This document shows, one piece after another, positions 33,799 to 45,528 of a DNA stretch of 64,000 nt; within the stretch, counting starts at the first letter, position 1; each line of letters begins with the position of its first letter. The stretch is from the NCBI GenBank assembly GCA_036426205.1, contig CM071570.1, positions 5,035,872 through 5,099,871 of the forward strand, given 5' to 3'. A program made the translations under genes and the position numbers. The notes beneath the pieces are model-generated. The model was not told the DNA's origin. It saw nothing but the letters and a program-made list of their open reading frames with translations, and did no database searches. The stretch comes from Ascaphus truei. Lineage: Eukaryota > Chordata > Amphibia > Anura > Ascaphidae.

Positions 33799-35372
33799 AA
33801 AAGACGGTGCAAAATAGCGCTAAAAGACATAAGCCCCTAGGGACAATAATAAAAAATGGCGCCAGACAACAACTGACTGTACAGTCAGTAACACAAGTAA
33901 AAGGAAAAAAGACAATGTCGCGCCAAACAATGTAATAAATCAAACCATAAGTGAATAGTCCAAATCAAAGTCCTTGGATGACAGAGGTGGTGGGCAATTG
34001 CAAAATCTCTCCAGGACGTAGCGGTGATATATGAAAAACAAAAAAGAAATAATTATAGTGCAGTATGCCATATGAGGGACATAAAAACATATAACACTGA
34101 CAACATAAAAAAATAAAACAGACTAACAACAACAAACAACAGGCCAGACTAAAAATAATGATAAAAAAGCTATTTATTATCAAACTAAGTTGGACTCTGG
34201 ATGTGGCTGTCACACACCATCTGGGGGGGGGGTAAATCGTTACCCTAATCAAGAATTGTGGACAGTAAAAGGCAGCAGGACTGGAATCACTTTTGCGAAT
34301 CCAAGATGGCGGCCGTGGTTTTTCTCGGCTTCCCCACGTGTATCAGATGCTGTATGAGCTCCGAACGTGGCGTCACGCTCTCCTCTCCTGCCGCGTCCTG
34401 TCCTTCCAATCCGGGCATGCAACTCTCTCCCTTGCCTCCTAACCGCACAGTGTGCTCGCCGCTCCAGATGCAGTCAAATGCCTAAAACGGTATCTTCCAA
34501 CGCGTTTCGTGCGCATGCGCGCACTTCTTCAAGGGATGTCACTACCCTGAATCTGAATAGTTTATATACACGCAGTCCACAGTCCCAATTGGTTGCTATT
34601 ACAATTGGCAATGGATTAACTGTATGACTGCCAGACTAGGGGAGCATACAAGAAAGCCTGGCCAAATATACATACACTTACAAAACAATACAAAACATAA
34701 CAAAATACAACATTAAAACATAGGAATACAATAAAAACATTAAAAACATTAAAAAACATTAAAAATCATTAGAAAGACTAAAATTAGTAAAAAATGGATA
34801 GAGCTCACAGGAGGGATATATTACAAAAAAGCCTTCAATTCAAAATCTATATTAATCCCCTCGGTGAGAGTGTTTTTAATTCATAAATCCAGTTGCTTCC
34901 GCATACTGGCATGATTAAGTCTATTCCACCTCGGGGACGGCTTGGACCTCCTCAATGGCGTGACACTTTAAGCCTATAGGATTCTTATTGTGGCCAAGAA
35001 AAAAGTGGTGGGAGACACTATGTGTGACTAGTCCTTTCTTATATTGATAATATGCTCATAGACACGTCTCTGATAAGACCTCCCCGTGCCAACATATGTA
35101 AGCCACAGGGGCATTGCAATAGATATATTACAAATGTTGAATGGCAGTTAATGAAGGTTTTTACCGGGTAAGTCTTAGAGGTGGACCATAGATGTAAATT
35201 GCGCTGGGATTATTACTGAAGGAACAAGCCACACATTTTGCACAGGTGAAGAAACCCTTAATGCTCCCTATCTGTTTTGATTTATGTGTTTAAGGGACAG
35301 CTGGGGGCTAATTTTGATTTTAAGTTATTGGCCCTTGTGAATATTATATTCGGTTTTTTAGGCAGGATTTCC
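33789..35372 (-). repeat. PLE terminal repeat, copy B, indel-rich
   Basis: Direct copy of 29307-30909. It carries many one-base losses relative to copy A (for example GTCGGCGCC to GTCGCGCC, CTCTAAAAACGG to CTAAAACGG). It ends at GGATTTCCAC and then joins the inverted segment. The density of single-base gaps next to an N gap suggests unpolished long-read sequence. Confidence 0.8.
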
Positions 35373-35707
35373 ACGATTTTACCCCCCCCCGGATTGGTGT
35401 GTGACAGCCACATCCAGAGTCCAACATTGTGATAATAAATAGCTTTTTTATCATTATTTTAGTCTGGCTGTTGTTGTTGTTGTTGTTAGTCTGTTTTATA
35501 TGTTATGTTGTCAGTGTTATATGTTTTATGTCCCTATATTGGCATACTGCACTATAATTATTTCTTTGTTTTTCATATATCACGCTACGTCCTGAGGAGA
35601 GTTTGCAATTGCACCATACCTTGTCATCCAAGGACTTTGATTTGGACTATTCACTATATGGTTTGATTTATTACATTGTTTGGCGCCGACATTGTCTTTT
35701 TTCCTTT
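35373..35707 (+). repeat. PLE inverted end
   Basis: Reverse complement of 29419-29760: GGATTGGTGTGTGACAGCC, AGTCTGTTTTATATG, GGCGCCGACATTGTCTT. It forms the outer edge of the element on this side. Confidence 0.85.
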
Positions 35708-36229
35708 CATCATCCTGGCTAGACTGCCCCTCATAGTGGTCGGTCTAGCTGCTCATCTTTGGGTTGACCATCTTGAGGAAGGTTCCTCCTGCTCCTCCTA
35801 ATTAAATTGGGTGTCCACCTCTCCCATAAGGGAGAGCACCATCTTTACCAGGTCCCTGGATACAGTGGGTAAGCAGCTTGTCTCTCTGCCACTTCAACTG
35901 CACAGCCTCACAGCTCTTGCATCAGACACTGCACTGTCTGGCTCTGCTCTGACACACTGCAACAGTGTTGCAGACACTCCACATGGCTCTCACTGACTGA
36001 CTAACTTTTGGAAGTGCTGTGCAATATATCAGCTTTCAGAAACCACCCACCTCTGTGTCACTAATAGTGGACACAGAGCATGCTGTCACTTCCTTGGCTA
36101 CTATCTTACACATTACAGGGGTTGAGGGCAAACCTCCATGATGGCTACTGGCAACCCTGCCCTTTTAACAGGAGTTACTGCACAGCATGAGGGAGATATG
36201 TACACCAATTTTACACATGGCTACACAGG

Positions 36230-36760
36230 GAAATAGACTATTACAAAGAACTGGAGTGGTTGCTAACTGAGAAAAGTCTCTCGAAAGGAAGTCATCAGAA
36301 TGAATGAAAATGCAAACGTTGTAAACAATTCTAAGTTAATGGTTTAGCAAAGCAATTAAATTTTCCATTTACATCACGCTACTTATCTTAGAGAGAAACA
36401 AGTTTGGGGAAGGAGGGGGAGGCTGTTTCCAGTTTTGAGCAATGGAACATCAAACTGCAGTAAGAAAGTGTTATGAAAGCTTATACATGGCCTCGCCCCT
36501 CCCCCCCTCCCCCTGGGAGATTATGGCTAGGCAACTGCTATGTGTAGTGCTGATTACCTGCGATGTACAGGAGAGATGAGTTGCCTGCAATGTTGTGGGG
36601 GAACAGGGCAGACTTTTGAGGATTCCTCTGGTTGTTTCCTCTTGGTGACAGCACCTCCAGACATAGGGGACTTCAGAAGTGCCAAAGGCGATCCCCGCTA
36701 TGACAGTCTCTACTCCCAATAAAAAGATTTGCCCTTTCCTCTGTTGCTCGATTGCTAAAA
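36230..36760. other. no recognisable feature
   Basis: Ordinary sequence; nothing I can support. Confidence 0.5.
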
Positions 36761-36761
36761 C

Positions 36762-36990
36762 TTTGACACAGGCCCTCATTCTTTCCCGTCTCGACTGCTG
36801 TAACCTCCTGCAGTCAGGCCTTCCTGCCTCTCACCTGCCTCCGCTATAATCTGTCCCAAATGCTGCAGCTAGAATCCCTCTACTCTTTCCTAAATCTGTC
36901 TCAGCGTCTCCCCTGCTGAAATCCCTCTCCTGGCTTCCTATCAAATCCTGTGTCACACATGCAATTCTCCTCCTCACTTTAAAACTTGCT
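36762..36990 (+). pseudogene. L2/CR1-type LINE reverse transcriptase relic
   Basis: Plus strand reads ILSRLDCCNLLQSGLPASHL, then PNAAARIPLLF, LLKSLSWLPIKS and ILLLTLKL: the SRLDYCN, NAAARL and LHWLP blocks found at the C-terminal end of CR1/L2 reverse transcriptases. One stop interrupts. The matching L2 3' tail lies beyond the PLE at 38611, suggesting the PLE split it. Confidence 0.8.
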
Positions 36991-38610
36991 TATATTGGGT
37001 ATAGTTTTGTAGAACCAAATGTGATGTGCTCATCAGTTATGATGGACATACCATGCATACGGATTTATATCGAAAACCCACCGAAAGAAACTCCACTCTA
37101 ATTGGTACTAGCTCTCCCTGAAACAAATGCTCCCCTTCTCGCAAAAAATTAGAGTGAGCAGGATCATTGATCGACCCAAACAATTGGAAGACACATTACT
37201 TGATATTAAAGAAAGATTTATATCATGAGGGCACAAACAAGAAACGGTAATACAGGCCTTGGAAAGAGAGCATTTACCTGTTACATCTAAAGACAAGCCA
37301 GATATCATGACTTTTGTTAGCAAATTTACAACAGCAACAAATATGTCAAACAAGCTATTAGGAGACATCGGAAGGTGCTGCAGACCAAAGTCCTATTTGT
37401 GATAAATATCCAAGATTGGCTTACCAAAGAGGAGCCAATCTTAAGGATATTTTAATCAAAGCAGACAGAAGCGAGCATTATGTTATACCCCATTTTTTGA
37501 GTGAACCCAGGCCAGGATGTTTCAGGTGTTGTACAGTAGTTGCTCAATTTGTAATAGCTTGACTGTAGGCAATGAATTTGTCCATCCAAGGAGTGGCAAA
37601 AAATATCAAATACGTAATAGAATCATCTGTACTACTACTCATGTCGTGTTCATAATTAAATGTCCGTGTGGACTAATGTACGTCAGCAAAACTAACAGGA
37701 TGCTCAAAACGAGGTACATTGAGCACAAGAGTAGGATTAAGAAAAAGTCCGATGACACAATATTGATTAGCCACTGTATAGAGCACAAACATGCTACCTC
37801 ATCATTGAGAATAATGGGCATTGAACACATCAAGACAGCCAATGCAGGTCAGGATAGAGACACCTTATTATTACAACGTGAAACATTCTGGACATTCACG
37901 TTAGACACTGTACATCCGAGAGGGTTAAATGACTATATCTCATTTGGGTGTTTTTTGTCTAAAAGGTGACTTGTCGATTAATGTGGTGGTTGTTGCTGCC
38001 GGTTGATCTATATGTATATGAAACTTTATTATATATTTGCTCAAATGATTCGACTTTTAAAGATTTTAATACACATGGGAGCAATCATAAGCAAGAAACA
38101 ACACAATTATGACACCATTTTTTCATTTCATGTCAAGGCTGATTGAGATAGTGCTCATCATCATCTTGGACTAAAGAAATGGATGATCCCCACTGGCTAA
38201 GGAGAGGATGGCGCCGGATTGAAGAAGATGACAACCCCTATGCTGAACAGCCCTGTAAAGACACCAGGATGAGCTGGAGGGCCGTAATCTCGCGGGACTA
38301 CGGCTGAAGTACCAAACCGGATGAGGAATGACGTCGCTGGAACGACAGAGTGGATGCGTGGAACGCATGACCGCGGATGCGCGTGACGCACTTCCGAGAT
38401 CATCAACAGCAATGGAGATTCACAACAGCAGTGGGGATATCCGCAAACAAAGAAAGAAAGATGTTGCAGCCAATCAGGAGCCTAAAGATAAGATTGTTCA
38501 TGTGTTTAATATTATGTGTTTAATGCTATGCGATTGCTAATGGATCAGGTGTTTTGATGTTTATCACTTTGTTATGTGATTGTAGGGGGTATATATACTC
38601 CTGTTTTTGT
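36991..38610 (+). mobile_element. second Penelope-like element, plus strand, 5' truncated
   Basis: Starts within the RT thumb (TDLYRKPTERNSTL at about 37056, then degenerate sequence with frameshifts) and continues to a complete GIY-YIG domain and a 3' region of about 640 bases. The RT palm is absent, so it is 5' truncated, as is usual for PLEs. No hammerhead-like motif was found in its 3' part. Its edges next to the L2 parts are approximate. Confidence 0.8.
37517..37969 (+). pseudogene. PLE GIY-YIG endonuclease, open frame of 150 residues
   Basis: Cysteines at CSIC (9-12) and CPCG (49-52), then LMYVSKT (the YIG half, residues 53-59), the helix RMLKTRYIEHKSRI with the catalytic-type R and the EH pair, HCIEHKH, and QRETFW with the conserved E, closing with HPRGLNDYISF as in other Penelope-like proteins. 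Open from 37517 to the stop; the RT upstream is in broken frames, so it is a fossil even though this part is intact. Upstream in the same frame ends near 37517; the M at 37517 is only the first one available, not a real start. Confidence 0.85.
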
Positions 38611-38645
38611 CTTTGGCTATATAAATAAAGACATACAATACAATA
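38611..38645 (+). repeat. L2-type 3' tail
   Basis: GGCTATATAAATAAAG with ACAATACAATAC. Same tail as at 16833 and 40428. Confidence 0.7.
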
Positions 38646-39200
38646 CCTCTCTCCACACAGACTGCCGCGGAGCCAGAAGTATAAATGAGGCTGATCTTTA
38701 TTATAGCAGCTACTGCTGGTGTCGTTGCAGTGTATGCTCCAGTTGATAAGGTAGATCTCTGGCTTCTGGATGGTATTAGCCTGTGAGTAATGGTGAGGCC
38801 TCGCTGGATTAGATTATTGCCTCAGCCAATGAAGGGGCTGAGCACGTCTCACTCCCAGCCGGGAGGAGACACTGCAAGCTCCTACCCCATGAAGGGATAG
38901 TCTGGAACCCAACTGAAGGACTGACCCCTAAGGGGCTGAACTTCAATCTATAATTTAGGCACTTCCTTCCTGAAGCTCAAAGAGGGAGGGCCCAGTATCT
39001 GCACCACCATTGGTTATCATAGATCCCTGTGTCATCTCCACTTCTGTCACTCAGGAAGTCAGTATGAAGAGGGGGAAACCCCCATAGGATAGCCTGTCAC
39101 TGTCTATATCTTATTAGAACTTACGTGAGAAGGGAAGGTAGAGAGACAGCTGGAACAGCCATCGCTATATACAGTATAAAGCACTGGTTATGTTTGAAAC
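38646..39200 (-). repeat. LTR-like fragment, related to the 28961 family
   Basis: GATCTTTATTATAGC, then GAAGTCAGTATGAAGAGGGGG and a TATATCTTATTAGAACTTAC end recall the order of blocks in the 28961 and 53375 LTRs (TCTTTATT ... GAGGGCAAACC ... ACAGGAGTTAC). Similarity is moderate and the edges are unclear. Confidence 0.45.
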
Positions 39201-39645
39201 CAGTTTCCCCAAGTAGCCAAAATCAAAGAGTCCGCAGGAACTGGGGAGTGTTTTACTCTTTCTAATGGATTCTTGACATTGGTTCAAAAGCTAACGGCCA
39301 TCATATATGAAATAATGTACTTTCTGACCACCACCCCTCCAACCGCAATCACCAGCTTCCAGGTGAGTACGGGCAATTTTAGAAGGAGACAGGTACCACC
39401 TTAGTGTAATTGTGAAGCCAGACATACACACCTGATCTCACTCATGCCTCCCTGCCACCTCTTCCCCTGTAAATGGTGTTAACCTTTTCATTTAACACTG
39501 ACCTTCCTTAAATTTTACCCCACAAGTCAAGCATCCCAATACCCTGCACTCATGGCTATTGTCCCACACTCAGTCACTGCTACCACCCATTGTGACCAAG
39601 CACTGCCATCTACTGTACAGCACTTATTCCCTCCCTTGCTGTCTC
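39201..39645. other. no recognisable feature
   Basis: Ordinary sequence; nothing I can support. Confidence 0.5.
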
Positions 39646-39653
39646 AGTAAGTT

Positions 39654-40151
39654 TGGAAACTATAAGAAACAGGGCTCCACGGAATTTTCAAGATTAATTT
39701 ATTGCCAACAAATTGACTGGCGTTTCGGCCACAATTGGCCTGTCTCAAAGCAGAATGGCATAATAATTAAAAGTGCTGAATACCAACTTCTTATAGCCCC
39801 AACACCAGGTGTCCCATATCTCCGACCAGCTCATCTTTATCCAGCGCCGTCGCTCAGCTTCTGATCCTTCCTGTGTTAGTCCCCAGTGGAGGGATGGAGG
39901 ACCAATGAGGAATAAACTGGGGACTAACACAGGGAGGATCAGAAGCTGAGCGAGGGCGCTGGATAAAGATGAGCTGGTCGGAGATATGGGACACCTGGTG
40001 TTAGGGCTATAAGAAGTTGGTATTCAGGACTTTTTTTAGTATTATGCCATTCTGCTTTGAGACAGGCCAATTGTGGCCGAAACGTCAGTCAATTTGTTGG
40101 CAATAAATGTATCTTGAGAATTCCGTGGAGCCCTGTTTCTTATAGTTTCCA
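39654..40151. repeat. 498-bp palindromic foldback element
   Basis: Arms of about 230 bases are near-perfect inverted copies, from TGGAAACTATAAGAAACAGG to its complement at 40151, with the centre near 39905. Both arms carry the hammerhead-like string (minus strand at 39711-39750, plus strand at 40056-40092): TTTGAGACA, GGCC-AATTGT-GGCC, GAAACG. GTAAG occurs just outside both ends (39647-39651, 40154-40158), a possible five-base duplication. No protein. Confidence 0.8.
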
Positions 40152-40214
40152 TTGTAAGCTGGATCATCACCGAGAATCCTGAACCAGGAGCACCGCTAGT
40201 TGTATCTTTTTATT

Positions 40215-40428
40215 ACTGTCATGTGGTGTGCAGCTTTTCCCCTTTAGTCTCTGTAAGTTTCCCATTAAACCTCTTAGATTGTAAGCTCTTCGGGGCAGGG
40301 ATTTCCTTTCCTTTTGTCTGATTTTGCTGCACTTATTGTATAATTATAATTACCTGTAGTGTATTCTTTGTGAAGTGGTGAGTACACTTTTGGCGCTATA
40401 TAAATAAAGACATACAATACAATACAAC
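40215..40428 (+). repeat. L2-type LINE/SINE 3' end
   Basis: TTAGATTGTAAGCTCTTCGG, GGCAGGGATTTCC, TTTTGGCGCTATATAAATAA and (ACAATA)n: the complete L2-like 3' block. Confidence 0.8.
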
Positions 40429-40548
40429 TATTCTCTTTCATAGTACTGCAAATAGGTATGTCGGCATGTGGCATTTGCCCAGATGTCACTCCATTCTTCC
40501 TCTAATTTCCATCCCAATATCCTCTTCCCATAAATACGTATATGTATG

Positions 40549-41402
40549 TGTAGCCACCTGTAAACAGAACGGGCTATATATCTTTCTCCCACTGTGGTAA
40601 GTCCTGTTAAGGGCAGGCGCCAGTAGTAATCATGGGTTTTCCCCCTTCACGCCCTGCCCTGAGTGATAGATGCAGGCCCCTGACTCTGCTGCAGGCATGA
40701 GACAGAGGGGAGGTCCTGCTGACATCATGAGGGGTGGGGCTGACTCTATTTAGTAGCCAGTTCCTGTGAGGACATTGGGCTTGTTATGTGGGAGTTGGAG
40801 GAGAGAAGTTCTGCCCTGAGACCAGAAGAGAGAGACTACGGTCCTATGAGTTTTGAGAGTGAGCAGAGCTAGAGTGGACCAATGCCCCTACTGAGGGGGT
40901 GAGGGGGAGAATCTACCCCCACCCAGAGGATACCCTCTGAGGTGGGCATTGGGGGTATTGAGGCCCACCACAGACCATCCTGCAGGAGTACAGCCTGGAG
41001 GAGAGGAGAGGAGGAGGAGGTCTGTTGTACCTTTGGAGTGCCTTGGCATATGACCTGTCGTGTACTACTGCTGCTGTGTGCCAGATAAGAGACAATAAAG
41101 ACACTGCTGATTTTACATAAGACTGTGTGATTCTGGAGCATTCACCCTGGGACCAGGGTTATTCTTCTATAAGGGTCCTACCCCACCTCCCTGGGAAGTT
41201 ATAGAGGATGGAGGTGCTGCATCACTAAGGAAATGGAGGCAACTACCCCAGAAGCCTGGTCCTGTGTCCCCAAAATCACCGCGGGAAGCTCAGGCCCTCC
41301 TGTTACCGGCAGGAATGCACCACCAAAGCACATGTAGCCAGCCCTCACTACACCCTAGATATGACATCTGTGTCTGGGGGGGGGGGGGGAATATGGGTTA
41401 CA
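40549..41402 (+). mobile_element. solo LTR, 4-bp TSD TATG
   Basis: TGTAGCCACCTG to GGGTTACA, 854 bases. TATG precedes (40545-40548) and follows (41403-41406). ACAATAAAGACACTG at about 41093 is the likely poly(A) signal; CTATTTAGTAG near 40748 may be the TATA region. The first 300 bases are repeated inverted at 1-330. Plus-strand sense. Confidence 0.85.
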
Positions 41403-41953
41403 TATGTTTAATCAAACGGATGGAAGAATTGAAGGTCACATACCATTGTATCATTATCATATCATTGTAGGTGATCCCAAGCAGTTGTTTTCAGGGCTCT
41501 TGGGGTAACACAAACGTTCACACTTGGTGACATGAGCGGTGCATAATGATTTACATTTAGAATTAATGCTGGACTTGAATGTATTACAACAGTTCTGTCT
41601 GTGGTATATTGCGGCACAAGCATAATTCTTTTAAAAAGGTTTCATTCTGAGAGTCTTTCATTCAAATATTTCTTTTGAGAAACCCAAAGGCTATTTTTTT
41701 GCATTTATTTTTTTGAAAGACAACAAAAAATATCCTCAATTGCATCATTTTCTGGTTGTTGTTTTACCATAGCTTGCATGTTCCTGTGGCTAAGATTTTT
41801 CTTAAAGTACAGTACTTTAATATTTTTGTGCACAGTAAATACACTGAACAGATGTCTTCAGTAACACAATCTGGGCATAAAGATATTCTGTTATTATTAG
41901 AGTGGGATTTTTTCTGGTGTTCTTTAAAAACTGATATTGTAAATCACCTTAAT
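41403..41953. other. no recognisable feature
   Basis: A/T-rich; nothing supported. Confidence 0.5.
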
Positions 41954-42314
41954 GCAGGGGATCTCAACTCCCAGTCCTCGGCTCAAGCCCCTCACCCCTC
42001 ACCCCCCACCCGGTCATGTTTTAAGGATATCTCTGCTTCAGCACAGGTGGCTCAATCAGTGGCTCAGTCTTCAACTAGAGAAAAATCTACGCTCATGTCC
42101 TGATGCCAAAAGAGGAGAGACCTTCACATCTTTCTAGGTATGGGAAGGCACCAAGACCAAGAAACCAACCACCAGAAAGGTGTGAAATAATATGTTCAGT
42201 TTTAAATCATCTAGCCTTCGACTGAGCCACTGATTGAGCCACCTGTGCTGAAGCTGGGATATCCGAAAAAGCCTGATCTGTAGGGGGGGGTCTTGAGAAC
42301 TGGAGTTCAGCACT
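41954..42314. mobile_element. foldback MITE, complete
   Basis: The left arm GATCTCAACTCCCAGTCC...TTCAGCACAGGTGGCTCAAT is inverted at the right end (ATTGAGCCACCTGTGCTGAA...ACTGGAGTT). Half copies lie at 13141 and 45450. A common foldback type in frogs; the superfamily is not assigned. The open frame across it is an artefact. Confidence 0.75.
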
Positions 42315-44560
42315 CATCCCTTAACGAGTAGCTTTTCAAGTGAAACATAAATGGCCTTTGTTTGTTCTCGTAGACATAAAGCTATAATATGTTGTGATTA
42401 TATGTTACTTTGTTCATCCTTGTATCACTATGATTTCTATTTGCAGCCACCCTTTCTTTACTCATTAGGGTTATTTTGGGTGTTATTACATTCATGGATA
42501 TACTTATTAGTCTTTGATGTTAAGATAAATGAGCTATGTGTAACAATAAAAGTGTATTGTGTACATTTTAACTACAATACTATAACTTTGATGAGACCAA
42601 CCAGCAATCATCAGAAGCCATATGATGAACTCTTCATGTTGGTCCAATTAATATCTCATACGTTGAATGAGTGCAGTGTTCTTTGGACCTGAGTTGCTTT
42701 ATGATTGATGCCCAAACTTTGACATCTTTCGGAGCTTATGATGTCAACCTTTCAGGCACATCAGGGGGCAATGGTCTGAGACGCTGTGGAAAGTATGGCA
42801 GTGTGTAGAATACAAGTGCCTTATTCTATATTGTCCAAAGTGGCTGTTCGGGTAATTTTTCAGGCAAAAATCCCCACTAAATGTAATGGCTGAAGATGTT
42901 AAAGATTAATGATTTTAAAGGTCACAGATGGTTGGCCAAAAACGTTCCCTGACGTCTGTTTCGGACTATTTATAATTACCACCTAACATCATTACTGTAC
43001 GGGGGGTCTCTCAGTGGATTATAATTCTAATTATATATATATAGGATACCATACCACAGTGCAGTAACATAATAGTAAAAAATATATTATTAACTTACAT
43101 TACATACATACTGGTATAAGAAAATGTCCAAGGCTTTCCGTTAAGAAAAAGGATTAGCGCTGAGTTTCTATTACTGTGTTTGGCGAACCTAGCAACTGGC
43201 AGAGGAAGGTCTTCCAAAGAAATTGCCAAAGAGCACAGCAGCCCCTGAAAACATCAAAGCAGGCTAAATATGTGGCGATATTCCAAGTTAAGCGATGAGG
43301 ATGTCACACAACTGCTGCATAGACTTTGCTAAGGAAGAGTTTAAAGCCCCTTTAACTTTGTGAATGGAGAGAAACAAGCAGACCGGTAAAAGCTTGGGGA
43401 GTTCAATATTTTGGACCTAGAACATGTTTATGGCGAGTTACTATCCCCAATGGTAGCAAAGCAATCAAATAAGGGTGTTAAAGAAGTAGCTAATAGATTA
43501 TGGCTTATGGCTCTAAAATCCTATTGTGTATTCTTTTTCAGAGCAAGATCATTTCATGGGAAACTGATTACGGTTTTGATACACTGTGGAGTGATTTCAT
43601 GGAATTAAAACAAGAGTTCACAATGTCACATCTGGAAAGCGTAAAAATATATCCACAATAAAAAAGTTAAGTTGCAATTCAGGAGCTCAGAATAACCAGC
43701 AGGGTTTTAGTAGAGGGCATTCATGAGAAAGAGACACTCTTGCATGCCTGTAAACTAGAGCACAGAGAGACACACAGGTTGTGGTACAGCGAGAGATACC
43801 GGCTGAGTTACAAAAATGGATGAAGACAAAGTCCAAGGGACACTGGGAATCACAGTTACAATTTGACACACACAGAAAGAGACATATTTTAAGCAAAAGT
43901 GACAGAGACACCAAAACAAAGGAGTGGCACACATTGCCAGAATCGATAGATACATTAAAAGATTTCACTAATTAAAATGGATATCCTATTACGTTGTTAT
44001 GGTTATTTTGCTGAATATTGGAGACCTAAAGATAAAAATGTTTTGCTGGGGCGTGGTGTTGGAAAGCACTGACCTTGCTCAATATAGGCTCAATGTACTG
44101 GCACTTTCATTTACTCTTTATTTTCATAATTTTCTCTGCTGCCAATTATTTTTCTATTAAACAGTCTCTTGCCAATAGTTCAATTAACACCATTACGCAG
44201 GTAACAAACTCACCTTGAATCTATTTAGTCCTGGAAAGCCTGCGAGTAAATAAAGAAGGGCATGTAAAGCTTTAGTTAATGTGATCTAAAAGCACTTTTA
44301 TTCAAATATTATTGGGTTTAAATATCCAGACGCACAACTCCAGCAAGCTCTACCCCAAAACCCACCACATTGCGTGCGCGTGTGTGCGCGTATGTGCGCG
44401 TATGTATGTATATCTCAAAAGGAGTGCTACTGAGAATGGCCAAATGTATACAACAAAAGACAGAAAAACCCAATGCTACATCCAATTTGCCAAAATATAT
44501 AGTAATTAGTATATTAAAATAATAATAATAATAATTTGGTTATGCCTTGACGTTGACTTG
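42315..44560. other. no recognisable gene
   Basis: Long anonymous stretch. Short open frames (for example at 42351-42692 and 43687-43968) show no domains. Confidence 0.5.
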
Positions 44561-44760
44561 CAGGCTTATTACGTTTTGGCCAAAGGGATTAAATGACCCT
44601 TATTTATTTAAATCTCCTGTTTATGAAGAGAAGAGAGCGGCACTCCAGAGGACTGGTACAAAAATAGAAACATTATTCAAGTTAATTAACATTTTGGTTA
44701 GTTTCTTAGACCTTTGTCAAGATACAACAATGTGCTCCTAACATCGCTTATAGACCTTAA
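44560..44760 (-). repeat. decayed Penelope-like terminal repeat
   Basis: The minus strand at 44724-44690 reads TATCTTGACAAAGGTC...TAACCAAAATG, a worn version of the hammerhead-like string (GGT/ACC stem left, GAAAC mutated). The neighbouring GGACTGGTACAAAAATAGAAACATT fits a PLE-type terminal repeat. Confidence 0.35.
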
Positions 44761-45449
44761 AGTGATTAAACACCTGTGAAGCTAGCATCATACCATACTC
44801 ACTCCCACTGAGGTCACTGCGCATACGCGCTGACAAATGACTGCCTGGCGGCAATATTGCACGCCTCTTTAACTCTTTATATATCTTTGTGATGTGACAT
44901 AAAATTATTATTCAAAGTGAAAACAAGATCAACCTAAAACACTTGTGAACACCACCTAACAAACAAACGTGAACGAGAACAAAAAAACTGCAGAAAGGCG
45001 ATAGTCACACTTTGATTAAAATAAAAACACTAGAATAAAATACACACTCAAGGTCAACAGTGTGGAAAAAAAATGTTCATCAAAGATAGAAAGTGGCACA
45101 TTAATAGGATGAATAGAAAAAATAACACAATGTTCAAGCTAACTCTAACTCCCTCAAAACACAATGTGCTCTCTCCTCCCACTGACATTGTTACATTATA
45201 TGTGTCAGTCACAGGGTGTTGATATGTTTCAAAATGCTCTAAACCTCCAGTTCCCGCAGTTTCATCGGGGCCGGAAAAAAATATTAACAAAACATTCCTT
45301 AATATCATGAAGTTGATATGTCTACTCCATTGTACTATCGCAAGAAGGTTTAATAAAAGCTTAATGAGCTGTGCCTGGCTTTGTGTACGGGCACAGAGGG
45401 ATTCAGCTACCCGTCATTGCGCATAAACATCTAGAACATCTAGAACGTC

Positions 45450-45528
45450 GAAGACTAATCGAGCCACCTATGCTGAAGCAGGGATATCCTTAAAATCTGA
45501 CCTGTTAGTGGCACTTGAGGACTGGAGT
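45450..45528 (-). repeat. half copy of the foldback MITE
   Basis: GAGCCACCTATGCTGAAGC...GGATATCCTTAAAATCTGAC...GAGGACTGGAGTTG equals one arm of the 41954 element, minus orientation. Confidence 0.7.

Larger units (their letters stand above)
29307..35707 (-). mobile_element. Penelope-like element with GIY-YIG endonuclease (Neptune-like)
   Basis: CATCATCCTGGCTAGA at 29291-29306 and 35708-35723 is a 16-base target duplication. The minus strand encodes an N-terminal PLE region, reverse transcriptase and a CPCG-type GIY-YIG domain. 29307-30909 is repeated directly at 33789-35372, and 29419-29760 is repeated inverted at 35373-35707. Direct copies in tandem with a 5' truncated one, plus an inverted end, are typical of Penelope-like elements. 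The protein has frameshifts, and a 592-base gap lies in it. Confidence 0.9.
28961..36225 (-). mobile_element. solo LTR (4-bp TSD CAGG) split by a Penelope-like element
   Basis: The LTR parts are 28961-29306 and 35724-36225, about 850 bases together, ending TGTAACGG and GGCTACA on the plus strand. CAGG occurs at 28957-28960 and again at 36226-36229. Sequence and length match the solo LTR at 40549-41402 and the paired LTRs at 53-58 kb. The minus strand carries CTAATAAAGAGG as a likely poly(A) signal, so its sense is minus. No internal region is present, so it formed by LTR-LTR recombination before or after the inner insertion. Confidence 0.85.
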
